Origin: Chromobacterium phragmitis
Lineage (GTDB): Bacteria; Pseudomonadota; Gammaproteobacteria; Burkholderiales; Chromobacteriaceae
NCBI RefSeq assembly: GCF_003325475.1
Contig: NZ_CP029495.1
Span: 1,550,001 to 1,614,000 of the forward strand
DNA: 64,000 nucleotides
Direction of reading: 5' to 3'
This document shows positions 1 through 8,124 of this stretch, in pieces. Within the stretch, counting starts at the first letter, position 1; every line of letters begins with the position of its first letter. The notes beneath the pieces are model-generated. The model searched no databases. It worked only from the letters and a program-made list of their open reading frames with translations, and was not told where the DNA came from. The position numbers and the translations under genes were made by a program.

Positions 1-653
1 TTCTTGCCGGCTCCCATGCCCTGGAACATGCCTTGCAGCTGGCTGGCGAAGTCCTCCATGCCCGGCGGCGCCATCACATTCATCTGCGCTACCGGCGCGG
101 CGATTTCCAGTTCGATCTCTTTATCGTCGAACTTGCCCTCGCGCAGCATCTTGCGGAATTTCTGGCGGGTGGCGCCGTCCTCATGCTTCTCCTCGGCAAC
201 CGGCTCCTCGGCGAAGAAGCCCGACGGCTGCTTGCGCGGCTGCGGCAGCAGCACGTCGAGGATGCGCTCCTCGGCGGCGTCCTCGGCGCGCACCCGGTTG
301 CGCTTGATCGCCGCCTCGCGCGTGTCCTTGATCGCCACGTCCATCAGGTCGCGGATGATGGTGTCCACGTCGCGGCCGACATAGCCCACCTCGGTGAACT
401 TGGTGGCTTCCACCTTGATGAAGGGCGCGCCGGACAGCTTGGCCAGGCGGCGGGCGATCTCGGTCTTGCCCACGCCGGTGGGGCCTATCATCAAGATGTT
501 CTTGGGGGTGATCTCGCTGCGCAGCGGCTCGGCCACCTGCTGGCGGCGCCAGCGGTTGCGCAGGGCGATGGCGACGGCGCGCTTGGCCTTGTGCTGGCCG
601 ATGATGTGCTGGTCCAGTTCGTGGACGATTTCCTGCGGGGTCATTTGCGTCAT
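1..653 (-). CDS. hslU: ATP-dependent protease ATPase subunit HslU (partial)
   Basis: AAA+ unfoldase that feeds proteins to the HslV peptidase in the cytoplasm. The readable N-terminal part, about 217 residues, begins MTQMTPQEIV and contains the Walker A motif GPTGVGKT near residue 60, then the family sequence AEERILDVLLPQ and the start of the I domain (MAPPGMEDF). The gene runs off the left edge, so Walker B and the sensor regions are not visible. It starts 44 bp after the hslV stop, the usual hslVU operon order. A second Met lies three codons in (644), but the longer start matches other HslU proteins better. The identification is secure. Confidence 0.95.
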   Translation of the reverse strand, partial: MTQMTPQEIVHELDQHIIGQHKAKRAVAIALRNRWRRQQVAEPLRSEITPKNILMIGPTGVGKTEIARRLAKLSGAPFIKVEATKFTEVGYVGRDVDTIIRDLMDVAIKDTREAAIKRNRVRAEDAAEERILDVLLPQPRKQPSGFFAEEPVAEEKHEDGATRQKFRKMLREGKFDDKEIELEIAAPVAQMNVMAPPGMEDFASQLQGMFQGMGAGK

Positions 654-697
654 GACGTTCTCCGCCCGGCCGCGATGGCCGGGTCTTGCATTCGGGG

Positions 698-1249
698 TCA
701 GGCCTCGTCGTCCGGGCCCAGGGTTTCGATCAGGTGGTTGTGGTTGGTGTAGATGCAGATGTCGCCGGCGATCTCCAGCGATTTCTTCACCACCACTTCC
801 GGCGCGAGGTCGGTGTTCTCGAACAGCGCGCGCGCGGCCGACTGGGCGAAAGCGCCGCCGGAGCCGATGGCGGCGATGCCCTGCTCCGGCTCCAACACAT
901 CGCCGTTGCCGGTGATGATCAGGGTGTGGTCCTTGTCGGCGACGATCAGCATCGCTTCCAGCCGGCGCAGCATGCGGTCGGTGCGCCAGTCCTTGGCCAG
1001 CTCCACCGCCGACACCAGCAAGTTGCCCTGATGCTTCTGCAGCTTGGCTTCGAAGCGTTCGATCAGGGTGAAGGCGTCGGCGGTGCCGCCGGCGAAGCCC
1101 GCCAGCACCTTGCCACCGTGCAGCTTGCGTATCTTGCGCGCCGTGGCCTTGATCACGATATTGCCCAGGGTCACTTGCCCGTCGCCGCCCAGCGCCACGC
1201 GCTCGCCGCGACGGACCGAAACGATGGTGGTTCCGTCGAACTGCTGCAT
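698..1249 (-). CDS. hslV: ATP-dependent protease peptidase subunit HslV
   Basis: Proteasome-like threonine peptidase of the HslVU complex. The 183-residue product begins MQQFDGTTIVSVRRG. The catalytic Thr is expected at the start of TTIVSV, so a short six-residue leader must be removed, as in many betaproteobacterial HslV proteins. Family sequences GFAGGTADAFTL, KDWRTDRMLR and AGDICIYTNH are all present. The open frame continues upstream to 1348, but that stretch has no HslV similarity and runs into the intergenic region before tonB, so the start at 1249 was chosen. First gene of the hslVU operon and divergent from tonB. Confidence 0.95.
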   Translation of the reverse strand: MQQFDGTTIVSVRRGERVALGGDGQVTLGNIVIKATARKIRKLHGGKVLAGFAGGTADAFTLIERFEAKLQKHQGNLLVSAVELAKDWRTDRMLRRLEAMLIVADKDHTLIITGNGDVLEPEQGIAAIGSGGAFAQSAARALFENTDLAPEVVVKKSLEIAGDICIYTNHNHLIETLGPDDEA

Positions 1250-1357
1250 ATTGGTATTCCAGTGTATGGCGGCCGGCGATGTGCCGACCTTTGTCCGATA
1301 TATGCAGGCGATCGCCGCGATTGCAAGCAGCTGGGGCGTTTCGATCAAGCCGCGCTA

Positions 1358-1387
1358 GAAAATGAGAATTGTTTGTATTATCATTTC
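1358..1387 (+). promoter_or_regulatory. Probable Fur box upstream of tonB
   Basis: An AT-rich block in GC-rich surroundings, with the halves GAGAAT and ATTATCATT resembling the Fur consensus GATAATGATAATCATTATC. It ends only a few bases before the tonB start at 1392. Iron-repressed expression of the tonB-exbB-exbD operon is the natural reading. The upstream in-frame ATG at 1362 lies inside this site and is therefore unlikely to start TonB. Confidence 0.7.
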
Positions 1388-1391
1388 AGCC

Positions 1392-2084
1392 ATGAAATCC
1401 ACCCCCATCCTGCAATATTCCGCCCTCGCCGGCGTGCTGGCCGCTCACGCGGCGGCGCTGCTGTGGCTGAATGGCATGGCCGCGCGCGAGCAGGCCGTCA
1501 CTCCGCCCCAGGTGCTGAGGATGGAGATGGTTTCGCTGGCGCCGGCCGATCAGCCAGCGGCGCAAGCCAAAGCCGCGCCGGCCCAGCCGCAGCCCGCCAA
1601 ACCGCAGGCCAAGCCCGCGCCCAGCAAGCCCGTCGCCCAGCCCAAGCCTGATCTGCAGCCGGTAAAGGCGCCGGCTGAAACGCCGGTTCCCGCCAAGGCG
1701 ATCAGCGTGGCGGCGGCGCCGGCCGCGCCGGCCCCCGCGGCGGAAGCGCCGAAAAACGCAGGCGGCAAGCCGGACGGCCGCGACCTGCCGGTGACCGAGC
1801 CGCAATCCAGCGGCGGCTACCTGAAGAACCCGGCGCCGCCCTACCCGACGGTCTCGCGCGAGGAAGGCGAGGAAGGCACCGTGCGGCTGCGGGTGCTGGT
1901 CAGCGCCCAGGGCGCGCCGCAAGAGGTGTCGGTGCACGACAGCAGCGGCTTCCCGCGGCTGGACCGCGCCGCGCTGGCCGCGGTCAAGCGCTGGCGCTTC
2001 ATCCCGGCCAAGCGCGGCGGCGAAGCCATCGCCTACCCCTTCATCGTGCCTATCGAATTCTCACTCAAGTCTGCCAATACATGA
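1392..2084 (+). CDS. tonB: Energy transducer TonB
   Basis: Links the proton motive force, through ExbB and ExbD, to outer-membrane siderophore receptors. The 230-residue protein has one N-terminal membrane anchor (about residues 8-25), a long Pro/Ala/Lys-rich periplasmic spacer (about 50-140), and a C-terminal TonB domain with YLKNPAPPYP, GTVRLRVLVS and ALAAVKRWRFIPA. The start at 1392 (MKSTPILQY) was chosen because the earlier ATG falls in the Fur box. The stop overlaps the exbB start by four bases (ATGA), which implies translational coupling. Confidence 0.92.
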   Translation: MKSTPILQYSALAGVLAAHAAALLWLNGMAAREQAVTPPQVLRMEMVSLAPADQPAAQAKAAPAQPQPAKPQAKPAPSKPVAQPKPDLQPVKAPAETPVPAKAISVAAAPAAPAPAAEAPKNAGGKPDGRDLPVTEPQSSGGYLKNPAPPYPTVSREEGEEGTVRLRVLVSAQGAPQEVSVHDSSGFPRLDRAALAAVKRWRFIPAKRGGEAIAYPFIVPIEFSLKSANT

Positions 2085-2758
2085 ACGTACTGACCGTATT
2101 CCAACAAGGGGACGCCGTGCTGATCGCGGTGTTCATGATCCTGATCCTGATGTCGGTGCTCACCTGGTACCTGATCATCGTGCGCGGCGCGCAAACCCTG
2201 TGCCTGCGCCGCGCCAACCGCGAGGCAGAGGGCGCGCTGTGGGGCGCGTCCGACTGGAGCCACGCCGAGGCCGGGCTGCAAACCAGCAAGGGCCAGTTCG
2301 CCAATCTGGCGCGCGCCGGCATCGCCGCGCTGAAGCAATACCAGAGCCAGGCCGGCCGCGCGCTGGGCCAGGCCTGCGGCGTGGACGAGTTCCTGACCCG
2401 CGCCATCCGCAAAGCGCTGTCGCAGGAGATCGCCCGCCAGGAGTCCGGCCTGACCGTGCTGGCCTCCATCGGCTCCACCGCCCCCTTCGTCGGCCTGTTC
2501 GGCACCGTGTGGGGCATCTACCACGCGCTGGTCAACATCGGCCAGGCCGGCCAGATGAGCATAGGCGCGGTCGCCGGCCCGATCGGCGAGGCGCTGGTGG
2601 CCACCGCCGCCGGCCTGGCCGCCGCCATCCCGGCGGTGCTGGCTTACAACGCGCTCACCCGCGCCCAGCGCGTGATGTCGCAGGAGCTGGACTACTTCGC
2701 CCACGACCTGCACGCCCAGTTGCTGACCCAGTCCGGAGAAGGCCATGGCGTTCGGTAG
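2081..2758 (+). CDS. exbB: Biopolymer transport protein ExbB
   Basis: MotA/TolQ/ExbB-family inner-membrane channel that energises TonB. The 225-residue protein has an N-terminal hydrophobic segment (about 12-35), a cytoplasmic loop, and two C-terminal membrane helices. The conserved signature TAPFVGLFGTVWGIYHAL opens the second helix, and GPIGEALVATAAGLAAAIPA forms the third. It overlaps tonB by four bases and exbD by 14 bases, so the three genes are one transcription unit. Confidence 0.94.
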   Translation: MNVLTVFQQGDAVLIAVFMILILMSVLTWYLIIVRGAQTLCLRRANREAEGALWGASDWSHAEAGLQTSKGQFANLARAGIAALKQYQSQAGRALGQACGVDEFLTRAIRKALSQEIARQESGLTVLASIGSTAPFVGLFGTVWGIYHALVNIGQAGQMSIGAVAGPIGEALVATAAGLAAAIPAVLAYNALTRAQRVMSQELDYFAHDLHAQLLTQSGEGHGVR

Positions 2759-3155
2759 TTTCAACCAGGGCCCCGCCGCGCCGATGGCCGAGCCCAACAC
2801 CACGCCGCTGGTGGACGTGATGCTGGTGCTGCTGGTGGTGTTCATCATCACCACGCCGCTGCTGACCAACGCGGTCAAGGTGGACCTGCCGCGCGCCCAG
2901 GCCGCCGAGCATCAGGACAAGCCCGAGCAGATCCGCCTGGTGGTGGACGCCGCCGGCAAGCTGTTCTGGAACGACAAGCCGGTGGCCGAGTCCGAGCTGC
3001 CCGCCCGCTTCGCCGCCGCCGCCGCCGCCAATCCCGAGGTGGAGCTGCACCTGTCGGCCGACAAGGCCGTCCGCTACGAAACCGTGGCCAAGAGCCTGGC
3101 CGCCGCCCAACAGAACGGCGTCGGCAAGATAGGCTTCGTCACCACCGCGCCGTAA
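2745..3155 (+). CDS. exbD: Biopolymer transport protein ExbD
   Basis: Third member of the TonB energising complex: one N-terminal transmembrane helix and a periplasmic domain. The 136-residue protein shows NTTPLVDVMLVLLVVFIIT. Asp24 in LVDVML corresponds to the essential membrane Asp of ExbD/TolR proteins. It overlaps exbB by 14 bases and is followed 20 bp after its stop by a strong intrinsic terminator, marking the end of the operon. Confidence 0.94.
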   Translation: MAFGSFNQGPAAPMAEPNTTPLVDVMLVLLVVFIITTPLLTNAVKVDLPRAQAAEHQDKPEQIRLVVDAAGKLFWNDKPVAESELPARFAAAAAANPEVELHLSADKAVRYETVAKSLAAAQQNGVGKIGFVTTAP

Positions 3156-3174
3156 GCCCGCTCTTCGGCGCCCA

Positions 3175-3213
3175 TGAGCAGGCCCGGAGACGGGGCCTGC
3201 TCATTTTGTTTTT
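3175..3213 (+). terminator. Intrinsic terminator of tonB-exbB-exbD
   Basis: Perfect 11-bp stem TGAGCAGGCCC / GGGCCTGCTCA (3175-3185 and 3193-3203) with a 7-base loop, followed by TTTTGTTTTT. Confidence 0.9.
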
Positions 3214-3274
3214 CAGGGCCGGCGCGCCCGCGCGCCGGCCCGCATTCCGTGAAACACCCACAACAAGAGTCGAT

Positions 3275-3860
3275 ATGAAGCATCAGCCGCACCCCGCTCC
3301 CGCCATCCGTTCCGACAAGCTACCCGCCCGCGTCGCCGCCGGCATGCTGGCCGCCGCGCTGTCTCCCGCGCTGGCCCAGGCCGAAGCCGTCCAGCAACTG
3401 GACACCGTCAAAGTGGAGGCCGACCGCCTGCCGGCAGCCTGAAAGCCGAGTCCAGCGACATCGGCAAAACCCGCCAGAAACTGCGCGACATCCCGCAATC
3501 CATCACCGTGGTCAGCAAGCAACTGCTGGAGGATCAGGGCGCGGACAGCCTGAAGGATGCGCTGAAAAACGGGGCCGGCCTCACCTTCGCCGCGGGCGAA
3601 GGCGGCCGCAGCGGCGACCAGATGGTGTTGCGCGGCTTCGCCACCACCACCGACCTGTTCGTCGACGGCGCGCGCGACATCGGCCAATACAACCGCGACC
3701 TGTTCAATACCAAGAAAGTGGAAGTACTGAAAGGCTCCAGCTCCATGCTGTTCGGCCGCGGCTCCACCGGCGGCGTGATCAACCTGGCCGGCAAAAAGCC
3801 CTACGCCGGCAACGGCGGCGAGTTCGGCCTCATCCTGGGCACCGACCGCAAGCTGCCCGC
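3275..3860 (+). pseudogene. TonB-dependent siderophore receptor, frameshifted and truncated
   Basis: Remnant of an outer-membrane ferric-siderophore receptor. The first frame, from the ATG at 3275, encodes a signal peptide and a TonB-box-like region (QQLDTVKVEADRLPA), then hits a stop at 3440-3442. Similarity continues in another frame from about 3433 (GSLKAESSDIGKTRQKLRDIPQ) into a plug domain with SITVVSKQLLEDQG, VLRGF, FVDGARDIGQYNRD and SSMLFGRGSTGGVINL. The whole beta-barrel (normally 500 or more residues) is missing. The frame breaks off near GTDRKLPA, where sequence from the end of a piuC gene begins. Dead through both a frameshift and a deletion. Its position beside tonB-exbBD fits a former iron-uptake locus. 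Confidence 0.88.
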
Positions 3861-3935
3861 CACGGCGAGACAGAGGAACTGGTTCGCCTCACCGCCGGCC
3901 ACCACAACCTGCTCAGGATGTGGGCCGAACTCTAG
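3855..3935 (+). pseudogene. C-terminal remnant of PKHD-type hydroxylase PiuC/YbiX
   Basis: Read in a third frame, the bases after the broken receptor encode RHGETEELVRL followed by HHNLLRMWAEL and a stop at 3933-3935. This aligns with the C-terminus of the Fe(II)/2-oxoglutarate hydroxylase YbiX/PiuC, which in E. coli ends YGESEEI...YHNLLREWSEI. In many genomes piuC lies just downstream of a Fiu-type catecholate receptor, so one deletion from inside the receptor to the end of piuC explains both remnants. The alignment is by eye from memory of the family. Confidence 0.75.
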
Positions 3936-4022
3936 CCGGCATCTTCGCCGCGTGGCACCATCGTCCGCACGGCCTCCCATCCATCCCGCCGCGCCCGGCG
4001 CGGCGGCCGCAACGGTTTTCAC

Positions 4023-5876
4023 ATGACGCCACTTTCCCCCTCCCGACTCGCCCTCGCCGCCGCGCTGCTCTGCGCCGGCCAGGCCCACGCCGCGCTGCAG
4101 CCCGCGTCGGAAGCGCCGCTGGCGCGCCGTTCCGACACCGTCTGCCGGCACCATGCCGACAACAGCCTGGACTGCGTGACGGAAAACCAGTTCACGATAC
4201 TGAAGCCGGCAGGCAAAGACCTGCTGTCGCGCATCGACTTCACCTATCCGGACACCGACAAGCTGGACGTGCTGGACGGCGAGGTGCGCCAGCAGAACGG
4301 CCGCGTGGTGAAGCTGGACAAGTCGCAGGTGGAAACCCGCGCCGCGCCCAACCCCTACGCCGGCGTCAGCCGCGACAAGCAAACCTGGATCGCCTTTCCC
4401 GAGCTGGCGGTAGGCAGCGTGGTCCGCTACAAGATCCAGCGCCATATCGCCTCGCCGCCGCTGAGCCGCGAGCTGCTGCGCCGGCTGGATTTCGACGCCG
4501 AGCCGACGCGCGACGACAGTTTCCGCTTCGAGCTCTCCTCCACCCGGCCGCTGCTGTGGCGCGGCGAGCAGATGGACGATTTCCGCATCGAGCAAAGCGA
4601 TGGCGGCAAACGCGTCGTGGTTGAGCAAAAAGCCCCGCGCTACCTCAACCTGACCAATGAATGGGACAACAGCGCGCTGCGCAGCTGGCCGCGGCTGAGC
4701 ATCGCCACCAGCGCGTCGCCGCAGGACCACTTCGGCGTCTACGCCGGGCGCTACAACCAGATCCTGGCCGCCCCGCTGCCGCCGGCCGCCGCCGCCGAGG
4801 TGGCCGCCCAGCGCGGCAAACCCGCCGCCGAGCAAGCAGCCGCCTTCATGCGGCACATCAACCGCCATTACCGCTATCTGAACGATCAGCGCCTGGCCGA
4901 GCGCGGCCTAGTGCCGTTCACGCTGGCCGAGATCGAACAGCACGGCTACGGCGACTGCAAGGACCTGGCCACCTTGCTGACCGCGATGCTGCGCGCCGCC
5001 GGCGTCGAGGCCGAGCCGACGCTGGTGTTCCGCGGCAATTTCGCCGCCGAGCCGCTGCTGCCGGGCCTGGGCACCGTCAATCATATGATCGTGCGGGCGG
5101 TGGTGGACGGCAAACCGGAATGGCTGGACCCGACCAACCCCTTCTTCGTCCCCGACCGCATCATGCCGGACTTGCAGGACCGAACCAGCTACCGCATCGG
5201 CGGAGACGGCCAGGTGCGCGAGGAACGCATCCCGCCGCAGCCGGCGCGGCAAACCAGCCGCAGCGAACGGGTGGAGACGCTGAGCCGCGACGGCAGCGCG
5301 CGGGTCGCCATTCGCGCCGAAGTCTCCGGCTGGCCGCTGGTGCAGCTGGCGATGCAGGACCGCTACCAGGGCGCGGCCAGCACCGACCAGAGCCTGTGCC
5401 ACGCGGTGAACAAGCAGGCGCGGGAATGCAAGGTGAGCCGCGCGGCCACCGGCTTCCTGCAGCCGGCGCGGTATCCGGTGAAGATGGACAGCGTGGATCT
5501 GCGCGCGGTGGAGAAGATCTCTGGCCTCTATCTGTACGACCCCGGCCTGCAGCATGACTGGGATGGTTTCGACAGCTATCTCGCCAACGGCAACCTGGCC
5601 GATGTCTACCTGGGCGACGCCGAAATCACCGAACGCGAAGTCACGCTGCGCGGCGCCCGCGCCATCCAGCCGCCGTTCAGCTGCCAGGCCAGCTCGCGCT
5701 GGTTCGACCTGTCGCTGCGGCAACAGAAAACCGCGGACGGCATCCGCTACCAGTACCGGCTGACCCGCAAGGCGCGCTGGCTGAGCCACGACGAAATCGC
5801 CAGCCCGGAATTCATCCGCTTCAACCGGCAGGCGCGCGCCTGCGCGATCCAGGCGCGTCAGATCATCAAGCTTTGA
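4023..5876 (+). CDS. DUF3857 and transglutaminase-like domain protein
   Basis: Exported or periplasmic protein of 617 residues. An N-terminal signal peptide (cleavage expected after GQAHA) is followed by a DUF3857 beta-domain (about 50-240) and a transglutaminase-like cysteine-protease fold (about 270-400). The putative catalytic Cys is in YGDCKDLATLL, the His in GTVNHMIV and the Asp in WLDPTNPF, so the triad is intact. The remaining C-terminal part resembles the beta-rich DUF3858 region usual in this family. The substrate is unknown. The start has no strong ribosome site but sits directly before the signal peptide. Monocistronic; a hairpin follows at 5894. Confidence 0.8.
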   Translation: MTPLSPSRLALAAALLCAGQAHAALQPASEAPLARRSDTVCRHHADNSLDCVTENQFTILKPAGKDLLSRIDFTYPDTDKLDVLDGEVRQQNGRVVKLDKSQVETRAAPNPYAGVSRDKQTWIAFPELAVGSVVRYKIQRHIASPPLSRELLRRLDFDAEPTRDDSFRFELSSTRPLLWRGEQMDDFRIEQSDGGKRVVVEQKAPRYLNLTNEWDNSALRSWPRLSIATSASPQDHFGVYAGRYNQILAAPLPPAAAAEVAAQRGKPAAEQAAAFMRHINRHYRYLNDQRLAERGLVPFTLAEIEQHGYGDCKDLATLLTAMLRAAGVEAEPTLVFRGNFAAEPLLPGLGTVNHMIVRAVVDGKPEWLDPTNPFFVPDRIMPDLQDRTSYRIGGDGQVREERIPPQPARQTSRSERVETLSRDGSARVAIRAEVSGWPLVQLAMQDRYQGAASTDQSLCHAVNKQARECKVSRAATGFLQPARYPVKMDSVDLRAVEKISGLYLYDPGLQHDWDGFDSYLANGNLADVYLGDAEITEREVTLRGARAIQPPFSCQASSRWFDLSLRQQKTADGIRYQYRLTRKARWLSHDEIASPEFIRFNRQARACAIQARQIIKL

Positions 5877-5893
5877 GTTCCGCCTCCATGCGC

Positions 5894-5920
5894 AAAGGGC
5901 GGCCTCGGCCGTCCTTTGTC
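5894..5920 (+). terminator. Possible terminator after the transglutaminase-like gene
   Basis: Stem AAAGGGCGG / CCGTCCTTT (5894-5902 and 5909-5917) with one G-T pair and a 6-base loop, but only a short T run after it. Moderate support. Confidence 0.5.
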
Positions 5921-6062
5921 ATATCCGGCCGGCCAGAATCCTTTAAATTTACACGGATATTCGATAGAAATTGCCGGCAAACCTTGCCCGGCAATGCGCA
6001 TAGCATGACAATGCCGGATTGGCAGCCATACTACTGACAGCAAGGTCACAGAGAAGCAAACC

Positions 6063-6623
6063 ATGAAACAGACCGCAACAGGCCATGGCGGCGGACGCGA
6101 AGTGCAGCTGGCGCCGCACGAATTGATCGTCACCAAGACCGACCCCACCGGCCACATCACCTACGCCAACCGCGTGTTCATGCGCATCGCCGGCTATGCC
6201 GAGCACCAGTTGCTGGGCAAGCCGCACAATCTGATCCGCCACCCCGACATGCCGCGCGGCGCCTATCGGCTGATGTGGCAGACGCTGCAAGCCGGCCACG
6301 AATTCTTCGCGCTGGTGAAGAACGCCACCATAGACGGCAACTATTACTGGGTGCTGGCCAACGTCACTCCGGACTACGACCTCAGGGGCAAACTGCAGGG
6401 CTACTATTCGGTGCGCCGCCCGCCCAGCCGCTCCGCCATCGCCGCCATCGAGCCCATCTACGCCGAAATGCGCAAGATAGAAGCCGCCCACGGCAAGGCC
6501 GCCGCGCCGGACGCCTCGCGCGACTGGCTGCTGGCCCTGCTGAAGGAGAAAGGCAGCAGCTACCAGGACTTCATCCTGGCGCTGAACGCCGACGTATTGA
6601 AAGCCAAAGGAGTCGCCGGATGA
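6063..6623 (+). CDS. Cytoplasmic PAS sensor protein (Aer/CetB-like)
   Basis: The 186-residue soluble protein is essentially one Aer-type PAS domain. Diagnostic sequence is ELIVTKTDPTGHITYANRVF, then IRHPDMPRGAYRLMWQTL and GNYYWVLANVTPDYD. Aer-type PAS domains bind FAD and report redox or energy state. There is no membrane segment and no signalling domain. Its stop overlaps the start of the downstream chemoreceptor (ATGA), so the pair looks like a split Aer receptor of the kind known as CetA/CetB in Campylobacter. FAD binding is inferred from the family. Confidence 0.8.
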   Translation: MKQTATGHGGGREVQLAPHELIVTKTDPTGHITYANRVFMRIAGYAEHQLLGKPHNLIRHPDMPRGAYRLMWQTLQAGHEFFALVKNATIDGNYYWVLANVTPDYDLRGKLQGYYSVRRPPSRSAIAAIEPIYAEMRKIEAAHGKAAAPDASRDWLLALLKEKGSSYQDFILALNADVLKAKGVAG

Positions 6624-8038
6624 GTTCTCCGCGCAAAACCACCCCCTTCCTGCGTTCGCATCTAGCCTGGGCGCTGGGCGGATTCAATCTGCTGGTCCTG
6701 CTATCCATAGTCGACGACTACCTGCTCCCCCCTGTCGCCAGCCATGCGATCGGCCTGTTGCTGATGATCGCCACCGTAGCGCTGTCCTACTGGCTGTGGA
6801 AGAAAAGCGGCCACATCTTCCTGCTGCTCAACACCCTGACCCGCCAACTGGGCCTGGCCTGCAGCGGCGAACTGCACCACCGCAGCACCCAGACCCGCGA
6901 AATGGGCGAGGTCGGCCAGGTGGCATGGCAGCTCAACGACTTCCTGGACTTGGTGGAAACCTATTTCAAGGAAATCAATACCTGCTTCCAGGAGATCAGC
7001 CAGGGCAATTTCAGCCGCCGGCCGCTGAGCCAGGGTCTGCCCGGCATCCTGTCCAGCTCGCTGGAAAGCGTCAACGCCGCCATTCAGTCCATGGCCGACA
7101 ATGACGGCTTCGTGCGCCGCAACCGGCTGTCCTCGCAACTGGCCGCGCTGAACAATCCCCATCTGCGCCAGGATCTGGCCGGCAGCCAGCGCGATCTCGC
7201 CGCCATCAGCCAGGCGATGGACCAGGTGTCCCGCATCACCCGCGACAACGCCGCCGGCGCCCGCGTCAGCCTGGACAGCGCCAACGAGCTGTCCGGCCAC
7301 CTGGACACCATCGCCGGCAGCGTCAGCAGCATGGATACCGCCAGCCAGATGCTGGCCCAGGAATGGCAGGGCATCGAGAGCTCGCTGGCCGACATCTCCG
7401 CCATCGCCGATCAAACCAACCTGCTGGCGCTGAACGCGGCGATCGAAGCCGCCCGCGCCGGCGAGACCGGCCGCGGCTTCGCCGTGGTGGCCGACGAGGT
7501 GCGCAAGCTGGCGGAGCGCAGCAAGAGCACCGCCAACCAGGTGCAGGACGTGCTGGATTCGCTGTCCAGCCGCATCGGCGACATGCAGGCGCAGGCCAGC
7601 GCCGCCGGCGGCGTGGCCGGCGAGGTGCAATCGTCGGTGGATTCGTTCCGCCAGCGCTTCTCCAGCCTGGCTGAGCAATCCGACCTGGTGCTGCGGCAGG
7701 TCAACGCGGTGCAGCAGAAGTCGCAAACCTCGCTGCAGAAAGTGGGGCACGTGATCTACAAGCAAAGCGCCTATCACGCGATCGAGGAGGCCCAGACCGA
7801 CTCCCCGCCGCTGGAGCTGGAGCCTTGGCTGGAAGGCGACGGCGCGGCGTTGTTCGGCAGCGCCGCGCAGAACCTGCGCCCGTCGTTGTCGCTGCTGCGC
7901 CAGCAGGTGGACGCCGCCTTGCGCGCCGCCGGTCAGAACGGCCAGCTGGATGAAGCCGCCATCGTCGCCAGCATGCGGGCGGTGGAACAGGCCAGCGAAA
8001 AGCTGCAGGCCTCGCTGGAAGACCTGGCTGGACGCTGA
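6620..8038 (+). CDS. Methyl-accepting chemotaxis protein without periplasmic sensor domain
   Basis: Chemoreceptor of 472 residues. Two hydrophobic helices (about 15-32 and 38-58) are separated by only a few residues, so there is no periplasmic ligand domain. A cytoplasmic linker follows, then the MCP signalling hairpin with the conserved tip IADQTNLLALNAAIEAARAG and GRGFAVVADEVRKLAERS. The C-terminal 110 residues (GHVIYKQSAYHAIE ... PWLEGDGAALFG) resemble the zinc-binding CZB domain, but the usual Cys before the Trp is absent. The start at 6620 overlaps the PAS gene stop; longer reading of the frame lies inside that gene. Probable signalling partner of the PAS protein. Confidence 0.85.
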   Translation: MSSPRKTTPFLRSHLAWALGGFNLLVLLSIVDDYLLPPVASHAIGLLLMIATVALSYWLWKKSGHIFLLLNTLTRQLGLACSGELHHRSTQTREMGEVGQVAWQLNDFLDLVETYFKEINTCFQEISQGNFSRRPLSQGLPGILSSSLESVNAAIQSMADNDGFVRRNRLSSQLAALNNPHLRQDLAGSQRDLAAISQAMDQVSRITRDNAAGARVSLDSANELSGHLDTIAGSVSSMDTASQMLAQEWQGIESSLADISAIADQTNLLALNAAIEAARAGETGRGFAVVADEVRKLAERSKSTANQVQDVLDSLSSRIGDMQAQASAAGGVAGEVQSSVDSFRQRFSSLAEQSDLVLRQVNAVQQKSQTSLQKVGHVIYKQSAYHAIEEAQTDSPPLELEPWLEGDGAALFGSAAQNLRPSLSLLRQQVDAALRAAGQNGQLDEAAIVASMRAVEQASEKLQASLEDLAGR

Positions 8039-8053
8039 TCCGTCCGCCGACAG

Positions 8054-8084
8054 AAGCTGGGCGCCGCCCGGCTTTTGTTATTCT
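8054..8084 (+). terminator. Terminator after the PAS-chemoreceptor operon
   Basis: Stem AAGCTGGGC / GCCCGGCTT (8054-8062 and 8066-8074, one G-T pair), loop GCC, then TTGTTATTCTCC. It lies between converging genes. Confidence 0.65.
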
Positions 8085-8124
8085 CCTCCCCTATCCCCGC
8101 TCGGCATCCTCGACGACAGCGGCG

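Noticed and set aside
1250..1348. N-terminal extension of HslV to 1348
   Set aside because: The extra 33 codons have no HslV similarity and would occupy the regulatory region shared with tonB.
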